Shown here: piece after piece, positions 46,401 to 59,394 of the stretch
Layout of the letters: the number at the start of each line of letters is the position of its first letter
Position numbering within the stretch: the stretch's first letter is position 1
Assembly (NCBI GenBank): GCA_944474755.1
Contig: OX104119.1
Coordinates: 81,968,896 to 82,032,895, forward strand
Direction: 5' to 3'
Length of the DNA: 64,000 bases
Source: Limnoperna fortunei
Taxonomy: Eukaryota; Mollusca; Bivalvia; Mytilida; Modiolidae
Made by a program: the position numbers and the translations under genes
The notes under the pieces: generated by a model
Told to the model about the DNA's origin: nothing
Seen by the model: the letters and a program-made list of their open reading frames with translations, nothing else
Databases searched by the model: none

Positions 46401-47207
46401 ATGGGAGTCACAGATATAACACAGAACAGCTTTGAAGATTCCAGAGATTTTATGTTTCAGTCTTATGAAGACATATGTTCCTCTCCTGACTCTGTCTTTG
46501 ATTACGATATACCTGTTGTACCCATCCATATGTGTTACGGCTGTGGTGGTATAATTGAAGACAAGTTTATTCTTACAGTAAACCAACAGAACTGGCACCC
46601 TACCTGTCTTCGCTGTTCACATTGTCATACAATTCTAGATAACTATGCCTCTTGTTACGTCAGAGACGGCAAAATCTACTGCAGTAAAGAAGAATACTGT
46701 GGCTCAGAATGTACGAGGTGCAGAATGTCCATACAAGGAAAAGATTGGGTCAGAAAAGTAGGACACGACTGTTACCACTTGGCTTGCTTTAAGTGTGACG
46801 TTTGTAGTCGACAACTGGCAACAGGGGAGCAGTTCGCACTTTATAATAATAGACTACTTTGCAAGGTTCATTATCTGCAGAATCTACAAGGCGACAGTTT
46901 CGAAGGAGAGCGCACTAGAAAACGTAAATCCAAAAGAATGCGCACGGCTTTCAATGAAGAACAGATCCAAATTTTCCAGTCCTACTTCAATACTGAGCAG
47001 AATCCCGACCCTCAGGAGTTGGATTCGATTGCGGAGCAAGCAGGGGTGAACAGACGGGTAGCTCAAGTATGGTTCCAGAATGCACGTGCTAGATCAAAAA
47101 AGAACATGCAACCTTCACATAATTCATCGTTTTCTATTTCGTCTCCAGATTCAAGCTCATCAGAACCAAGTTTCGGAAGCGTGGAAAGTTTTGTTTTCTC
47201 CGACTAG
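46401..47207 (+). CDS. LIM-homeodomain transcription factor, Lhx6/Lhx8/Arrowhead class, copy 2
   Basis: A 268-residue, single-exon copy that differs from copy 1 by one residue, D212E in the homeodomain (GCGGAT to GCGGAG), which lies between helices and should be mild. No synonymous difference from copy 1 was noticed, so the duplicates are very young or homogenised. Start at the ACCATGG-context ATG. Two LIM domains and homeodomain are intact, with the same E97 oddity. Promoter, direct repeats and AATAAA (47324) are all retained, so this copy looks expressible. Confidence 0.87.
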   Translation: MGVTDITQNSFEDSRDFMFQSYEDICSSPDSVFDYDIPVVPIHMCYGCGGIIEDKFILTVNQQNWHPTCLRCSHCHTILDNYASCYVRDGKIYCSKEEYCGSECTRCRMSIQGKDWVRKVGHDCYHLACFKCDVCSRQLATGEQFALYNNRLLCKVHYLQNLQGDSFEGERTRKRKSKRMRTAFNEEQIQIFQSYFNTEQNPDPQELDSIAEQAGVNRRVAQVWFQNARARSKKNMQPSHNSSFSISSPDSSSSEPSFGSVESFVFSD

Positions 47208-47470
47208 GCAGAAGACTAGAAGTGCTATACTGGTTTACAGAAGTGACTAAAGACCTTTTGTTTGTTTATAAATTACTGTTGTATTTATAATGTTAATATG
47301 TACTTATATTAAATATTCGGATCAATAAAAAAAGAAAGAAATGGGTGACGTTTCCAAAAATCAGTATACTCTTACATTCATTATCAATTAAGAAATATTG
47401 CCACCGTATGCAGGAGAAGCTGAAATATTGTTGCATACAAAAATAGCAAAGAAAACCGACCTAACAACAA

Positions 47471-48790
47471 GAGCCAAAAGTCTATGGACCGTTACAAATC
47501 CGGATATAGACAAACGCAACACAAAAACCAAAAACACAAAAAACAGAAAGAGAGTAACCCGGATCCAATAAAAACCATGGGTGCACTCAGGTGCTCCGGG
47601 AGAGTAAGCAGCGCCTGCCTCTAATTAGACACCCGTCCAGTTACTCATTGTCATGTATAGGACAAAGTCAAATCCAGGAATAGGAAAGACTACCTATGAC
47701 TCAACAAAAATGTCCGATAGTATTTGAGAAACTGTTTTTCCATAACGATCAATTAAGTCCTGGTGACGACGATATAATTTCTAAAGAAATAACATCAACC
47801 TACGTACAACAAACCCTTGTTTGAGTTGTTTAGCGGTCAACAGCAGAAAATCGGAATACCGATCGGATGATCTATAATAACGTATCAGTTGTGAAATGTA
47901 TTCACCATATGCTGGAGCTGCTGGAATGTTGCTGTCGATGAACGGGAAGTTGAGTTCATGACGTTTGTCGTAGTCTAGTTTATAGTTTTCCTGAGTCTAT
48001 TTCTAGAAGTAGGTCTACGTAAGAGGCTGACCTTAGTGTATTGGTGATGTATTTAATTTCAAGTTCTCTATGGTAAACTGAATATAATAGTCACAAAATT
48101 TAGCATTTTGGAGGGACAAAACATCACCAATATGGCGTTACGTGAAATTCAAGGTCTGGGCCAGAGTCTTTTTTATTCAATGGGCCTTTTTTAGGAACTC
48201 AGCGTAACAAGAGTAAAAATCAGTATAAATAGCAACAGTGTGTTCAAAAACATGTCCTCGAAACTTGAAGAATATGTTGTCAATCAGAAATTCTAACATT
48301 TGTCGTAAATTCTTGTGCTGAAATGACCGTTGGTGTCATGTTGGAGATGCAATTCCAAAAATGATGTAAATCAAGCTGTTTCTATAGTTTCTTTAATTTC
48401 TATTTCTGAATGATCTTTTAACAGATGCCAGTCAGCAAAATGAGGGTTGTTAATTGAAGGATATCATCAATATATCTACATATCTACATATGTATGTGAT
48501 AAATTAAAGGACCTAGCTTCTGCTATCTTCTTGTCTTTAATAAGACGTTCAAAACAATCAGTTTCATTAGAATACAAGAACAAATTGACAAATAGTTTGT
48601 TCCCGATGGGATTCCGATCAGCTGTTGAAAAACACATCTTCCAAAAGTTACCAACATGTTGTCGATCAGAAAATCTATCATACTATAAACTTGCTCCTTG
48701 TTTAAACATGATTTACCTTTTTGTTCTTTACGTATTGTTGTATTATTTGTAGACATATGTGGAAGCGAAGGCTTCAAGTATGATTTCTAC
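47471..48790 (-). pseudogene. Decayed reverse transcriptase fragment, cassette 2
   Basis: Same fragment as in cassette 1; the GIPSGTN motif lies within 48523-48777 on the minus strand. A few substitutions extend the open stretch here (for example MKPSLPHMSTNN upstream), but the gene is still broken by the same frameshifts. Confidence 0.7.
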
Positions 48791-48983
48791 AATACGGGAT
48801 TCTCGTTCAGCGTAAGGCAAGGTGCTGTGAAGAGTTCAATAATCAAAGGTTCAAACAGATGCACGTTTTGAGATCGATCTTTTAAATTGTCCAAAAGTTC
48901 TAATTTTGAAGAATGAAGATATGATTGATATGTAAATCGCATTGACAACTCTTTGGTAGAACACGTAGAATGTTCATTTGTCT

Positions 48984-49222
48984 GTTTGAATGGTGTTTAT
49001 CAATTTCAGCAATTTTTCAGCTATACCAGTTTTTCTTGGCGGAGGAGGTCGGAGTACCCTGAAAAAACCCCCGACCTGCGGTACGAAAACTGTCAATCCA
49101 TGTCATTAAGATTGGAGTAGATAACACCCTGCCTGCATTGAGATAAAACCCACAACCTTGGTGTTGAAAGACCACGTGATCAATTATAAATAAACTACCT
49201 TAACCACTCGGGCACCAAGTCC
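48984..49222 (-). mobile_element. tRNA-type SINE, cassette 2
   Basis: Orthologous duplicate of the SINE at 43037, nearly identical (AAACCCCCGACC where cassette 1 has AAACTCCCGACC). Confidence 0.85.
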
Positions 49223-49448
49223 TAAAGCACGTAAATGAGCCCGCTATATATCTTTCCTTGTAAGGAGTTTTTATGTAAATTTGGAATCCAATACAAAGTA
49301 CGGTAAATCGTAAGACGCTCTTTGTCTCAATAAATATTGACAGAATCCTATGAAGGACTTATGCTTAACCATTGCACCTTTGTCACGTGATGTTTGTACG
49401 TGTATGTAGAATTACCTTTGATGCCAGCTCTTAAATGAGACATATTTA

Positions 49449-50945
49449 ATGATGACTGTAGACAGTTAATGGTAACATTTGTCCGGTCGGTAGTCTGTAG
49501 ACAGTTAATGATAACATTTGTCCGGTCGGTAGTCTGTAGACAGTTAAAGATAACATTTGTCCGCTCGGTAGTCTGTAGACAGTTAATGATAACATTTGTC
49601 CGGTCGGTAGTCTGTAGACAGTTAATGATAACATTTGTCCGGTCGGTAGTCTGTAGACAGTTAATGATAACATTTGTCCGGTCGGTAGTCTGTAGACAGT
49701 TAATGATAACATTTGTTCGGTCGGTAGTCTGTAGACAGTTAATGATAACATTTGTCCGGTCGGTAGTCTGTAGACAGTTAATGATAACATTTGTCCGGTC
49801 GGTAGTCTGTAGACAGTTAATGATAACATTTGTCCGGTCGGTAGTCTGTAGACAGTTAATAATAACATTTGTCCGGTCGGTAGTCTGTAGACAGTTAAAG
49901 ATAACATTTGTCCGGTCGGTAGTATGTAGACAGTTAATGATAACATTTTGTCCGGTCGGTAGTCTGTAGACAGTTAACGATAGCATTTGTCCGGTCGGTA
50001 GTCTGTAGACAGTTAATGGTAACATTTGTTCTGTCGGTAGTCTGTAGACAGTTAATGGTAACATTTGTCCAGTCGGTAGTCTGTAGTCAGTTAATGGTAA
50101 CATTTGTCCGGTCGGTAGTCTGTAGCCAGTTAATAGTAACATTGTCCGGTCGGTAGTCTGTAGACAGCTAATTGTAATATTTGTCCGGTTGGTAGTCTGT
50201 AGACAGTTAATGGTAGCATTTGTCCGGTCAGTAGTCTGTAGACAGTTATTTGTAACATTTGTCCGGTCGGTAGTCTGTAGACAGTTAATGGTAACATTTG
50301 TCCGGTCGGTAGTCTGTAGCCAGTTAATAGTAACATTTGTCCGGTCGGTAGTCTGTAGACAGCTAATTGTAATATTTGTCCGGTTGGTAGTCTGTAGACA
50401 GTTAATGGTAGCATTTTTCCGGTCAGTAGTCTGTAGACAGCTAATTGTAACATTTTGTTCGGCGGCCGGTAGTCTATAGACAGTTAATGATGACATTTAT
50501 TTAGCAGTCGGAAATCTGTGGACAGTTAATGGTTACATTTGTTCGGCGGTCAGTAGAATGTAGACAGTTAATGGTTACATTTATTTAGCGGTCGGTAGTC
50601 TGTAGACAGTTAATTGTTACATGTTTTGGTGGTAGGTAGTCTGTAGACAGTGTATGGTTTCATTTTGTTCGAATGTAGGTAGTCTGTAGACAGTAAATGG
50701 TTACATTTGTTCGTCGTCGGTAGTCTGTAGATAGTATATGGTTACATTTCGTTCGGCTGTTGGTAGTCTGTAGAAAGTGTATGGTTTCATTTTGTTCGGC
50801 TTTAGGTAGTATGTAGACAGTTATTTAGGTAGTATGTAGACAGTTAATGGTTTCATTTTGTTCGTAGGTCGGTAGTCTGTAGACAGTCTACATTTACGTT
50901 AGTTCGGCGGCCAGTAATCTATAGAAAGTGTATGCTTTCGTTTGT
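49449..50945 (+). repeat. Minisatellite, 39-bp unit, cassette 2
   Basis: Same unit as in cassette 1 but about two units shorter in the tight part, and with a rearranged junction TTATTTAGGTAGTATGTAGACAG near 50820. The order of variant units otherwise follows cassette 1, so most of the array predates the cassette duplication. Confidence 0.95.
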
Positions 50946-51803
50946 TTGGCGAATGTAGATAAATAAAGGTTATAACAAAATATCGAACACCATGAAAAAT
51001 GTCTAAAATGACAATTGACAAATCAAGTCCAAGATACCGACAAACTTGAGAACCAACAATCAAAAATATAGCAACTACAGCAATGATTCTAACTTTGTTA
51101 AGGCGTTTATAAAGATATTGTCGGTTAAACCAGGTTTAATTGCATACCAAACATCATTACTGTAGTGTGTGAGGTGATGTGTTGATGAAAATGGTTGGTT
51201 TTCTTATACCACTAGTCAGTAATATGTGTATCCAATAATCATCGCGTCAAAAACACTATGTACTAAATTAAAAAAATAGCAAACACTATATGCAATAATA
51301 TTTTCATACGAATATTTACCAGCAAGGAAATGGTATCTATAGTAGAAGGTACTAAAGGCGTAGACGAATCGTTTTCCTTGTAACCTTGGATATAAGTATA
51401 TACCGAAGAAATTGGTTACGTTCCTGTGTGTTTAGGCATTCGCCTTTACAGGGCACTTTGCTAATGAAAGCTGTGATTAGTAAAGGTATTATAACAGCTC
51501 ATCTGTTAATAAATTGAAAAATTATTTCAAAAAAAGAAAACAAAAGAATACGCTCGACGCGCCAGGTTTATTGCGAATCGAATACGAAATTATTAACGAG
51601 GTATTGTTGAAAATGTCTGCATTACAAAAAGAGTCAAACATAAAATTAGTGTAAAAAACAACGAATATCAAGAAGTCTTTACACTACATCTGAAACAGAC
51701 ATTCCTTTAATAATTACAAAGTGTAATTTTCAAGCCTTCATAATATAACACGATGGAAATATATATTGAGGCCAAGATAATTTATACTGTGGGTATATAT
51801 GTT

Positions 51804-51953
<150 letters not shown>

Positions 51954-52168
51954 TGTGCATTTCAATAATTATTGACACTTGATGATTGACAAACACATTA
52001 ATATGTTTAGTTATAATAATATCAGATGTCATTAAGTAATTATTGCTCGGTATCTAATGACGTTTAAGTCAAACGCCAAGCTATAAGGATGACAAGGTGT
52101 CCACGCCATTCAGGAAGGATGATAATGTGTCCACGCCAGTCATGAAAGATGTTCACTGTTCTTGACCA

Positions 52169-52175
52169 TATATAA
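52169..52175 (+). promoter_or_regulatory. TATA box of LIM-homeobox copy 3
   Basis: TATATAA 74 bp upstream of the ATG; initiator-like TCATCA retained. Confidence 0.65.
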
Positions 52176-52248
52176 CCACCAGTTCGTCGGAAAGAGTCAT
52201 CAAAACTTCGACCCCCAAACATATAACACGTATACAAATAATCCAACC

Positions 52249-53055
52249 ATGGGAGTCACAGATATAACACAGAACAGCTTTGAAGATTCCAGAGATTTTA
52301 TGTTTCAGTCTTATGAAGACATATGTTCCTCTCCTGACTCTGTCTTTGATTACGATATACCTGTTGTACCCATCCATATGTGTTACGGCTGTGGTGGTAT
52401 AATTGAAGACAAGTTTATTCTTACAGTAAACCAACAGAACTGGCACCCTACCTGTCTTCGCTGTTCACATTGTCATACAATTCTAGATAACTATGCCTCT
52501 TGTTACGTCAGAGACGGCAAAATCTACTGCAGTAAAGAAGAATACTGTGGCTCAGAATGTACGAGGTGCAGAATGTCCATACAAGGAAAAGATTGGGTCA
52601 GAAAAGTAGGACACGACTGTTACCACTTGGCTTGCTTTAAGTGTGACGTTTGTAGTCGACAACTGGCAACAGGGGAGCAGTTCGCACTTTATAATAATAG
52701 ACTACTTTGCAAGGTTCATTATCTGCAGAATCTACAAGGCGACAGTTTCGAAGGAGAGCGCACTAGAAAACGTAAATCCAAAAGAATGCGCACGGCTTTC
52801 AATGAAGAACAGATCCAAATTTTCCAGTCCTACTTCAATACTGAGCAGAATCCCGACCCTCAGGAGTTGGATTCGATTGCGGATCAAGCAGGGGTGAACA
52901 GACGGGTAGCTCAAGTATGGTTCCAGAATGCACGTGCTAGATCAAAAAAGAACATGCAACCTTCACATAATTCATCGTTTTCTATTTCGTCTCCAGATTC
53001 AAGCTCATCAGAACCAAGTTTCGGAAGCGTGGAAAGTTTTGTTTTCTCCGACTAG
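52249..53055 (+). CDS. LIM-homeodomain transcription factor, Lhx6/Lhx8/Arrowhead class, copy 3
   Basis: The 268-residue product is identical to copy 1 (D212). I noticed no nucleotide difference from copy 1 across the coding sequence, although the two lie 11.8 kb apart with copy 2 between them. That fits duplication of a two-cassette block, or gene conversion. Domains, start choice and missing introns are as in copy 1. The 3' flank has small changes (TTTAAAAATT after the stop, CGGTTCAATAAA at the poly(A) signal). Confidence 0.88.
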   Translation: MGVTDITQNSFEDSRDFMFQSYEDICSSPDSVFDYDIPVVPIHMCYGCGGIIEDKFILTVNQQNWHPTCLRCSHCHTILDNYASCYVRDGKIYCSKEEYCGSECTRCRMSIQGKDWVRKVGHDCYHLACFKCDVCSRQLATGEQFALYNNRLLCKVHYLQNLQGDSFEGERTRKRKSKRMRTAFNEEQIQIFQSYFNTEQNPDPQELDSIADQAGVNRRVAQVWFQNARARSKKNMQPSHNSSFSISSPDSSSSEPSFGSVESFVFSD

Positions 53056-53318
53056 GCAGAAGACTAGAAGTGCTATACTGGTTTACAGAAGTGACTAAAG
53101 ACCTTTTGTTTGTTTAAAAATTACTGTTGTATTTATAATGTTAATATGTACTTATATTAAATATTCGGTTCAATAAAAAAAGAAAGAAATGGGTGACGTT
53201 TCCAAAAATCAGTAAACTCTTACATTCATTATCAATTGAGAAATATTGCCACCGTATGCAGGAGAAGCTGAAATATTGTTGCATACAAAAATAGCAAAGA
53301 AAACCGACCTAACAACAA

Positions 53319-54615
53319 GAGCCATAAGTCTATGGACCGTTACAAATCCGGATATAGACAAACGCAACACAAAAACCAAAAACACAAAAAACAGAAAGAG
53401 AGTAACCCGGATCCAATAAAAACCATGGGTGCACTCAGGTGCTCCGGGAGAGTAAGCAGCGCCTGCCTCTAATTAGACACCCGTCCAGTTACTCATTGTC
53501 ATGTATAGGACAAAGTCAAATCCAGGAATAGGAAAGACTACCTATGACTCAACAAAAATGTCCGATAGTATATGAGAAACTGTTTTTCCATAACGATCAA
53601 TTAAGTCCTGGTGACGACGATATAATTTCTAAAGAAATAACATCAACCTACGTACAACAAACCCTTGTTTGAGTTGTTTAGCGGTCAACAGCAGAAAATC
53701 GGCATACCGATCGGATGATCTATAATAACGTATCAGTTGTGAAATGTATTCACCATACGCTGGAGCTGCTGGAATGTTGCTGTCGATGAACGGGAAGTTG
53801 AGTTCATGACGTTTGTCGTAGTCTAGTTTATAGTTTTCCTGAGTCTATTTCTAGAAGTAGGTCTACGTAAGAGGCTGACCTTAGTGTATTGGTGATGTAT
53901 TTAATTTCAAGTTCTCTATGGTAAACTGAATATAATAGTCACAAAATTTAGCATTTTGGAGGGACAAAACATCACCAATATGGCGTTACGTGAAATTCAA
54001 GGTCTGGGCCAGAGTCTTTTTTTTTATTCAATGGGCCTTTTTTAGGAACTCAGCGTAACAAGAGTAAAAATCAGTGTGTTCAAAAACATGTCCTCGAAAC
54101 TTGAAGAATATGTTGTCAATCAGAAATTCTAACATTTGTCGTAAATTCTTGTGCTGAAATGACCGTTGGTGTCATGTTGGAGATGCAATTCCAAAAATGA
54201 TGTAAATCAAGCTGTTTCTATAGTTTCTTTAATTTCTATTTCTGAATGATCTTTTAACAGATGCCAGTCAGCAAAATGAGGGTTGTTAATTGAAGGATAT
54301 CATCAATATATCTACATATCTACATATGTATGTGATAAATTAAAGGACCTAGCTTCTGCTATCTTCTTGTCTTTAATAAGACGTTGAAAACAATCAGTAT
54401 CATTAGAATACAAGAACAAATTGACAAAGAGTTTGTTCCCGATGGGATTCCGATCAGCTGTTGAAAAACACATCTTCCAAAAGTTACCAACATGTTGTCG
54501 ATCAGAAAATCTATCATACTATAAACTTGCTCCTTGTTTAAACATGATTTACCTTTTTGTTCTTTACGTATTGTTGTAATATTTGTAGACATATGTGGAA
54601 GCGAAGGCTTGAAGT
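53319..54615 (-). pseudogene. Decayed reverse transcriptase fragment, cassette 3
   Basis: Same fragment; the GIPSGTN motif lies within 54359-54592 on the minus strand. Carries a small deletion near 54075 (AAATCAGTGTGTTC, lacking the ATAAATAGCAAC of cassettes 1 and 2). Confidence 0.7.
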
Positions 54616-54825
54616 ATGATTTCTACAATACGGGATTCTCGTTCAGCGTAAGGCAAGGTGCTGTGAAGAGTTCAATAATCAAAGGTTCAAACAGATGCAC
54701 GTTTTGAGATCGATCTTTTAAATTGTCCAAAAGTTCTAATTTTGAAGAATGAATATATGATTGATATATAAATCCTATTGACAACTCTTTGGTAGAACAC
54801 GTAGAATGTTCATTTGTCTGTTTGA

Positions 54826-55077
54826 ATGGTGTTTAACAATTTCAGCAATTTTTCAGCTATACCAGTTTTTTTTTGTTTTTTTTTTTTTGGGGGGGGGGGG
54901 GGTCGGAGTACCCGGAGAAAACCATCGACCTGCGGTACGAAAACTGTCAATCCATGTCATTAAGATTGGAGTAGATAACACCCTGCCTGCATTGAGATAA
55001 AACCCACAACCTTGGTGTTGAAAGACCACGTGATCAATTATAAATAAACTACCTTAACCACTCGGGCACCAAGTCCT
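54826..55077 (-). mobile_element. tRNA-type SINE, cassette 3, with homopolymer expansion
   Basis: Duplicate of the cassette 1 SINE. The CTTGGCGGAGGAGG core is replaced by a T-rich run and a G13 run (about 54865-54902), followed by GTCGGAGTACCCGGAGAAAACC. This may be true slippage or an assembly or base-calling problem. Confidence 0.8.
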
Positions 55078-55308
55078 AAAGCACGTAAATGAGCCCGCTA
55101 TATATCTTTCCTTGTAAGGAGTTTTTATGTAAATTTGGAATCCAATACAAAGTACGGTAAATCGTAAGACGCTCTTTGTCTTAATAAATATTGACAGAAT
55201 CCTATGACGGACTTATGCTTAACCATTGCACCTTTGTCACGTGATATGTTTGTACGCGTATGTAGAATTACCTTTGATGCCAGCTCTTAAATGAGACATA
55301 TTTAATGA

Positions 55309-56938
55309 TGACTGTAGACAGTTAATGGTAACATTTGTCCGGTCGGTAGTCTGTAGACAGTTAATGATAACATTTGTCCGGTCGGTAGTCTGTAGACAGT
55401 TAATGATAACATTTGTCCGGTCGGTAGTCTGTAGACAGTTAAAGATAACATTTGTCCGCTCGGTAGTCTGTAGACAGTTAATGATAACATTTGTCCGGTC
55501 GGTAGTCTGTAGACAGTTAATGATAACATTTGTCCGGTCGGTAGTCTGTAGACAGTTAATGATAACATTTGTCCGGTCGGTAGTCTGTAGACAGTTAATG
55601 ATAACATTTGTCCGGTCGGTAGTCTGTAGACAGTTAATGGTAACATTTGTCCGGTCGGTAGTCTGTAGACAGTTAATGATAACATTTGTTCGGTCGGTAG
55701 TCTGTAGACAGTTAATGATAACATTTGTCCGGTCGGTAGTCTGTAGACAGTTAATGATAACATTTGTCCGGTCGGTAGTCTGTAGACAGTTAATGATAAC
55801 ATTTGTCCGGTCGGTAGTCTGTAGACAGTTAATGATAACATTTGTCCGGTCGGTAGTCTGTAGACAGTTAAATGATAACATTTGTCCGGTCGGTAGTATG
55901 TAGATAGTTAATGATAACATTTGTCCGGTCGGTAGTCTGTAGACAGTTAACGATAACATTTGTCCTGTCGGTAGTCTGTAGACAGTTAATGGTAACATTT
56001 GTCCTGTCGGTAGTCTGTAGACAGTTAATGGTAACATTTGTCCAGTCGGTAGTCTGTAGTCAGTTAATGGTAACATTTGTCCGGTCGGTAGTCTGTAGCC
56101 AGTTAATAGTAACATTGTCCGGTCGGTAGTCTGTAGACAGCTAATTGTAATATTTGTCCGGTTGGTAGTCTGTAGACAGTTAATGGTAGCATTTGTCCGG
56201 TCAGTAGTCTGTAGACAGTTAATTGTAACATTTGTCCGGTCGGTAGTCTGTAGACAGTTAATGGTAACATTTGTCCGGTCGGTAGTCTGTAGCCAGTTAA
56301 TAGTAACATTTGTCCGGTCGGTAGTCTGTAGACAGCTAATTGTAATATTTGTCCGGTTGGTAGTCTGTAGACAGTTAATGGTAGCATTTTTCCGGTCAGT
56401 AGTCTGTAGACAGCTAATTGTAACATTTTGTTCTGCGGCCGGTAGTCTATAGACAGTTAATGATGACATTTATTTAGCAGTCGGAAATCTGTGGACAGTT
56501 AATGGTTACATTTGTTCGGCGGTCAGTAGAATGTAGACAGTTAATGGTTTATTTAGCGGTCGGTAGTCTGTAGACAGTTAATTGTTACATGTTTTGGTGG
56601 TAGGTAGTCTGTAGACAGTGTATGGTTTCATTTTGTTCGACGGTAGGTAGTCTGTAGACAGTAAATGGTTACATTTGTTCGTCGTCGGTAGTCTGTAGAT
56701 AGTATATGGTTACATTTCGTTCGGCTGTTGGTAGTCTGTAGAAAGTGTATGGTTTCATTTTGTTCGGCTTTAGGTAGTATGTAGACAGTTAATGGTTTCA
56801 TTTTGTTCGTAGGTCGGTAGTCTTTAAACAGTTAATGGTTACATTTTGTTCGGCGGTCAGTAGTCTGTAGACAGTCTACATTTACGTTAGTTCGGCGGCC
56901 AGGAATCTATAGAAAGTGTATGCTTTCGTTTGTTTGGC
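55309..56938 (+). repeat. Minisatellite, 39-bp unit, cassette 3
   Basis: About 29 tight units then looser ones. An extra A near 55871 shifts the phase, a different place from the phase shift in cassettes 1 and 2. Confidence 0.95.
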
Positions 56939-57794
56939 GAATGTAGATAAATAAAGGTTATAACAAAATATCGAACACCACGAAAAATGTCAAAAATGAC
57001 AATCGACAAATCAAGTCCAAGATACCGACGAACTTGAGAACCGACAAACAAAAATATAGCAACTACAGCAATGATTCTAACTTTGTTAAGGTGTTTATAA
57101 AGATATTGTCGGTTAAACCAGGTTTAATTGCATACCAAACATCATTACTGTAGTGTGTGAGGTGATGTGTTGATGAAAATGGTTGGTTTTCTTATACCAC
57201 TAGTCAGTAATATGTGTATCCAATAATCATCGCGTCAAAAACACTATGTACTAAATTAAAAAAATAGCAAACACTATATGCAATAATATTTTCATACGAA
57301 TATTTACCAGCAAGGAAATGGTATCTATAGTAGAAGGTACTAAAGGCGTAGACGAATCGTTTTCCTTATAACCTTGGATATAAGTATATACCGAAGAAAT
57401 TGGTTACGTTCCTGTGTGTTTAGGCATTCACCTTTACAGGGCACTTTGCTAATGAAAGCTGTGATTAGTAAAGGTATTATAACAGCTCATCTGTTAATAA
57501 ATTGAAAAATTATTTAAAAAAAAGAAAACAAAAGAATACGCTCGACGCGCCAGGTTTATTGCGAATCGAATACGAAATTATTAACGAGGTATTGTTGAAA
57601 ATGTCTGCATTACAAAAAGAGTCAAACATAAAATTAGTGTAAAAAACAACGAATATCAAGAAGTCTTTACACTACATCTGAAACAGACATTCCTTTAATA
57701 ATTACAAAGTGTAATTTTCAAGCCTTCATAATATAACACGATGGGAAATATATATTGAGGCCAAGATAATTTATACTGTGGGTATATATGTTCA

Positions 57795-57833
57795 ATTAAT
57801 TAATTAATGGTGGTAATTAATTAATTAATTAAT

Positions 57834-57932
<99 letters not shown>

Positions 57933-57972
57933 TTTGTTTGTTATTTGTTTATTTATTTATTTATTTAGTTGT

Positions 57973-58039
<67 letters not shown>

Positions 58040-58042
58040 TTT
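57795..58042 (+). repeat. (TTTA)n microsatellite upstream of copy 4
   Basis: About 100 bp longer than in the other cassettes, with interruptions ATGGTGGTAATTAA and TTTGTTTGTTATTTG. Interruptions suggest a different history from the purer tracts. Confidence 0.95.
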
Positions 58043-58253
58043 CAATAATTATTGACACTTGATAATTGACAAACACATTAATATGTTTAGTTATAATAAT
58101 ATCAGATGTCATTAAGTAATTATTACAAGCTCGGTATCTAATGACGTTTAAGTCAAAGGCCAAGCTAGAAGGATGACAAGGTGTCCACGCCATTCAGGAA
58201 GGATGATAAATGTGTCCACGCCAGTCATGAAAGATGAACACTATTCTTGACCA

Positions 58254-58260
58254 TATATAA
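58254..58260 (+). promoter_or_regulatory. TATA box of LIM-homeobox copy 4
   Basis: TATATAA kept at the same distance from the ATG. Between the direct repeats and TATA the sequence reads GATGAACACTATTC where the others read GATGTTCACTGTTC. Confidence 0.6.
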
Positions 58261-58333
58261 CCACCAGTTCGTCGGAAAGAGTCATCAAAACTTCGACCCC
58301 CAAACATATAACACGTATACAAATAATCCAACC

Positions 58334-59140
58334 ATGGGAGTCACAGATATAACACAGAACAGCTTTGAAGATTCCAGAGATTTTATGTTTCAGTCTTATG
58401 AAGACATATGTTCCTCTCCTGACTCTGTCTTTGATTACGATATACCTGTTGTACCCATCCATATTTGTTACGGCTGTGGTGGTATAATTGAAGACAAGTT
58501 TATTCTTACAGTAAACCAACAGAACTGGCACCCTACCTGTCTTCGCTGTTCACATTGTCATACAATTCTAGATAACCATGCCTCTTGTTACGTCAGAGAC
58601 GGCAAAATCTACTGCAGAAAAGAAGAATACTGTGGCTCAGAATGTACGAGGTGCAGAATGTCCATACAAGGAAAAGATTGGGTCAGAAAAGTAGGACACG
58701 ACTGTTACCACTTGGCTTGCTTTAAGTGTGACGTTTGTAGTCGACAACTGGCAACAGGGGAGCAGTTCGCACTTTATAAAAATAGACTACTTTGCAAGGT
58801 TCATTATCTGCAGAATCTACAAGGCGACAGTTTCGAAGGAGAGCGCACTAGAAAACGTAAATCCAAAAGAATGCGCACGGCTTTCAATGAAGAACAGATC
58901 CAAATTTTCCAGTCCTACTTCAATACTGAGCAGAATCCCGACCCTCAGGAGTTGGATTCGATTGCGGAGCAAGCAGGGGTGAACCGACGGGTAGCTCAAG
59001 TATGGTTCCAGAATGCACGTGCTAGATCAAAAAAGAACATGCAACCTTCACATAATTCATCGTTTTCTAGTTCGTCCCCAGATTCAAGCTCATCAGAACC
59101 AAGTTTCGGAAGCGTGGAAAGTTTTGTTTTCTCCGACTAG
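58334..59140 (+). CDS. LIM-homeodomain transcription factor, Lhx6/Lhx8/Arrowhead class, copy 4 (diverged)
   Basis: 268 residues, single exon. Six residues differ from copy 1: M44I just before LIM1, Y82H and S95R in LIM1, N150K in LIM2, D212E in the homeodomain and I246S in the Ser-rich tail. I noticed only two synonymous differences (AGA to CGA at R218 and TCT to TCC at S248). All ligand and homeodomain core residues survive, so the protein could still fold. The excess of replacement changes suggests relaxed constraint or adaptation. Start choice as in the other copies. TATA box and AATAAA (59253) are present. Confidence 0.85.
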   Translation: MGVTDITQNSFEDSRDFMFQSYEDICSSPDSVFDYDIPVVPIHICYGCGGIIEDKFILTVNQQNWHPTCLRCSHCHTILDNHASCYVRDGKIYCRKEEYCGSECTRCRMSIQGKDWVRKVGHDCYHLACFKCDVCSRQLATGEQFALYKNRLLCKVHYLQNLQGDSFEGERTRKRKSKRMRTAFNEEQIQIFQSYFNTEQNPDPQELDSIAEQAGVNRRVAQVWFQNARARSKKNMQPSHNSSFSSSSPDSSSSEPSFGSVESFVFSD

Positions 59141-59394
59141 GCAGAAGACTAGAAGTGCTATACTGGTTTACAGAAGTGACTAAAGACCTTTGTTTGTTTG
59201 TAAATTACTGTTGTAATTATAATGTTAATATGTACTTATAAATATTCGGATCAATAAAAAAGAAAGAAATGGGATGACATTTCCAAAAATCAGTATACTC
59301 TTACATTCATTATCAATTGAGAAATATTGCCACCGTATGCAGGAGAAGCTGGAATATTGTTGCATACAAAAATAGCAAAGAAAACCGACCTAAC

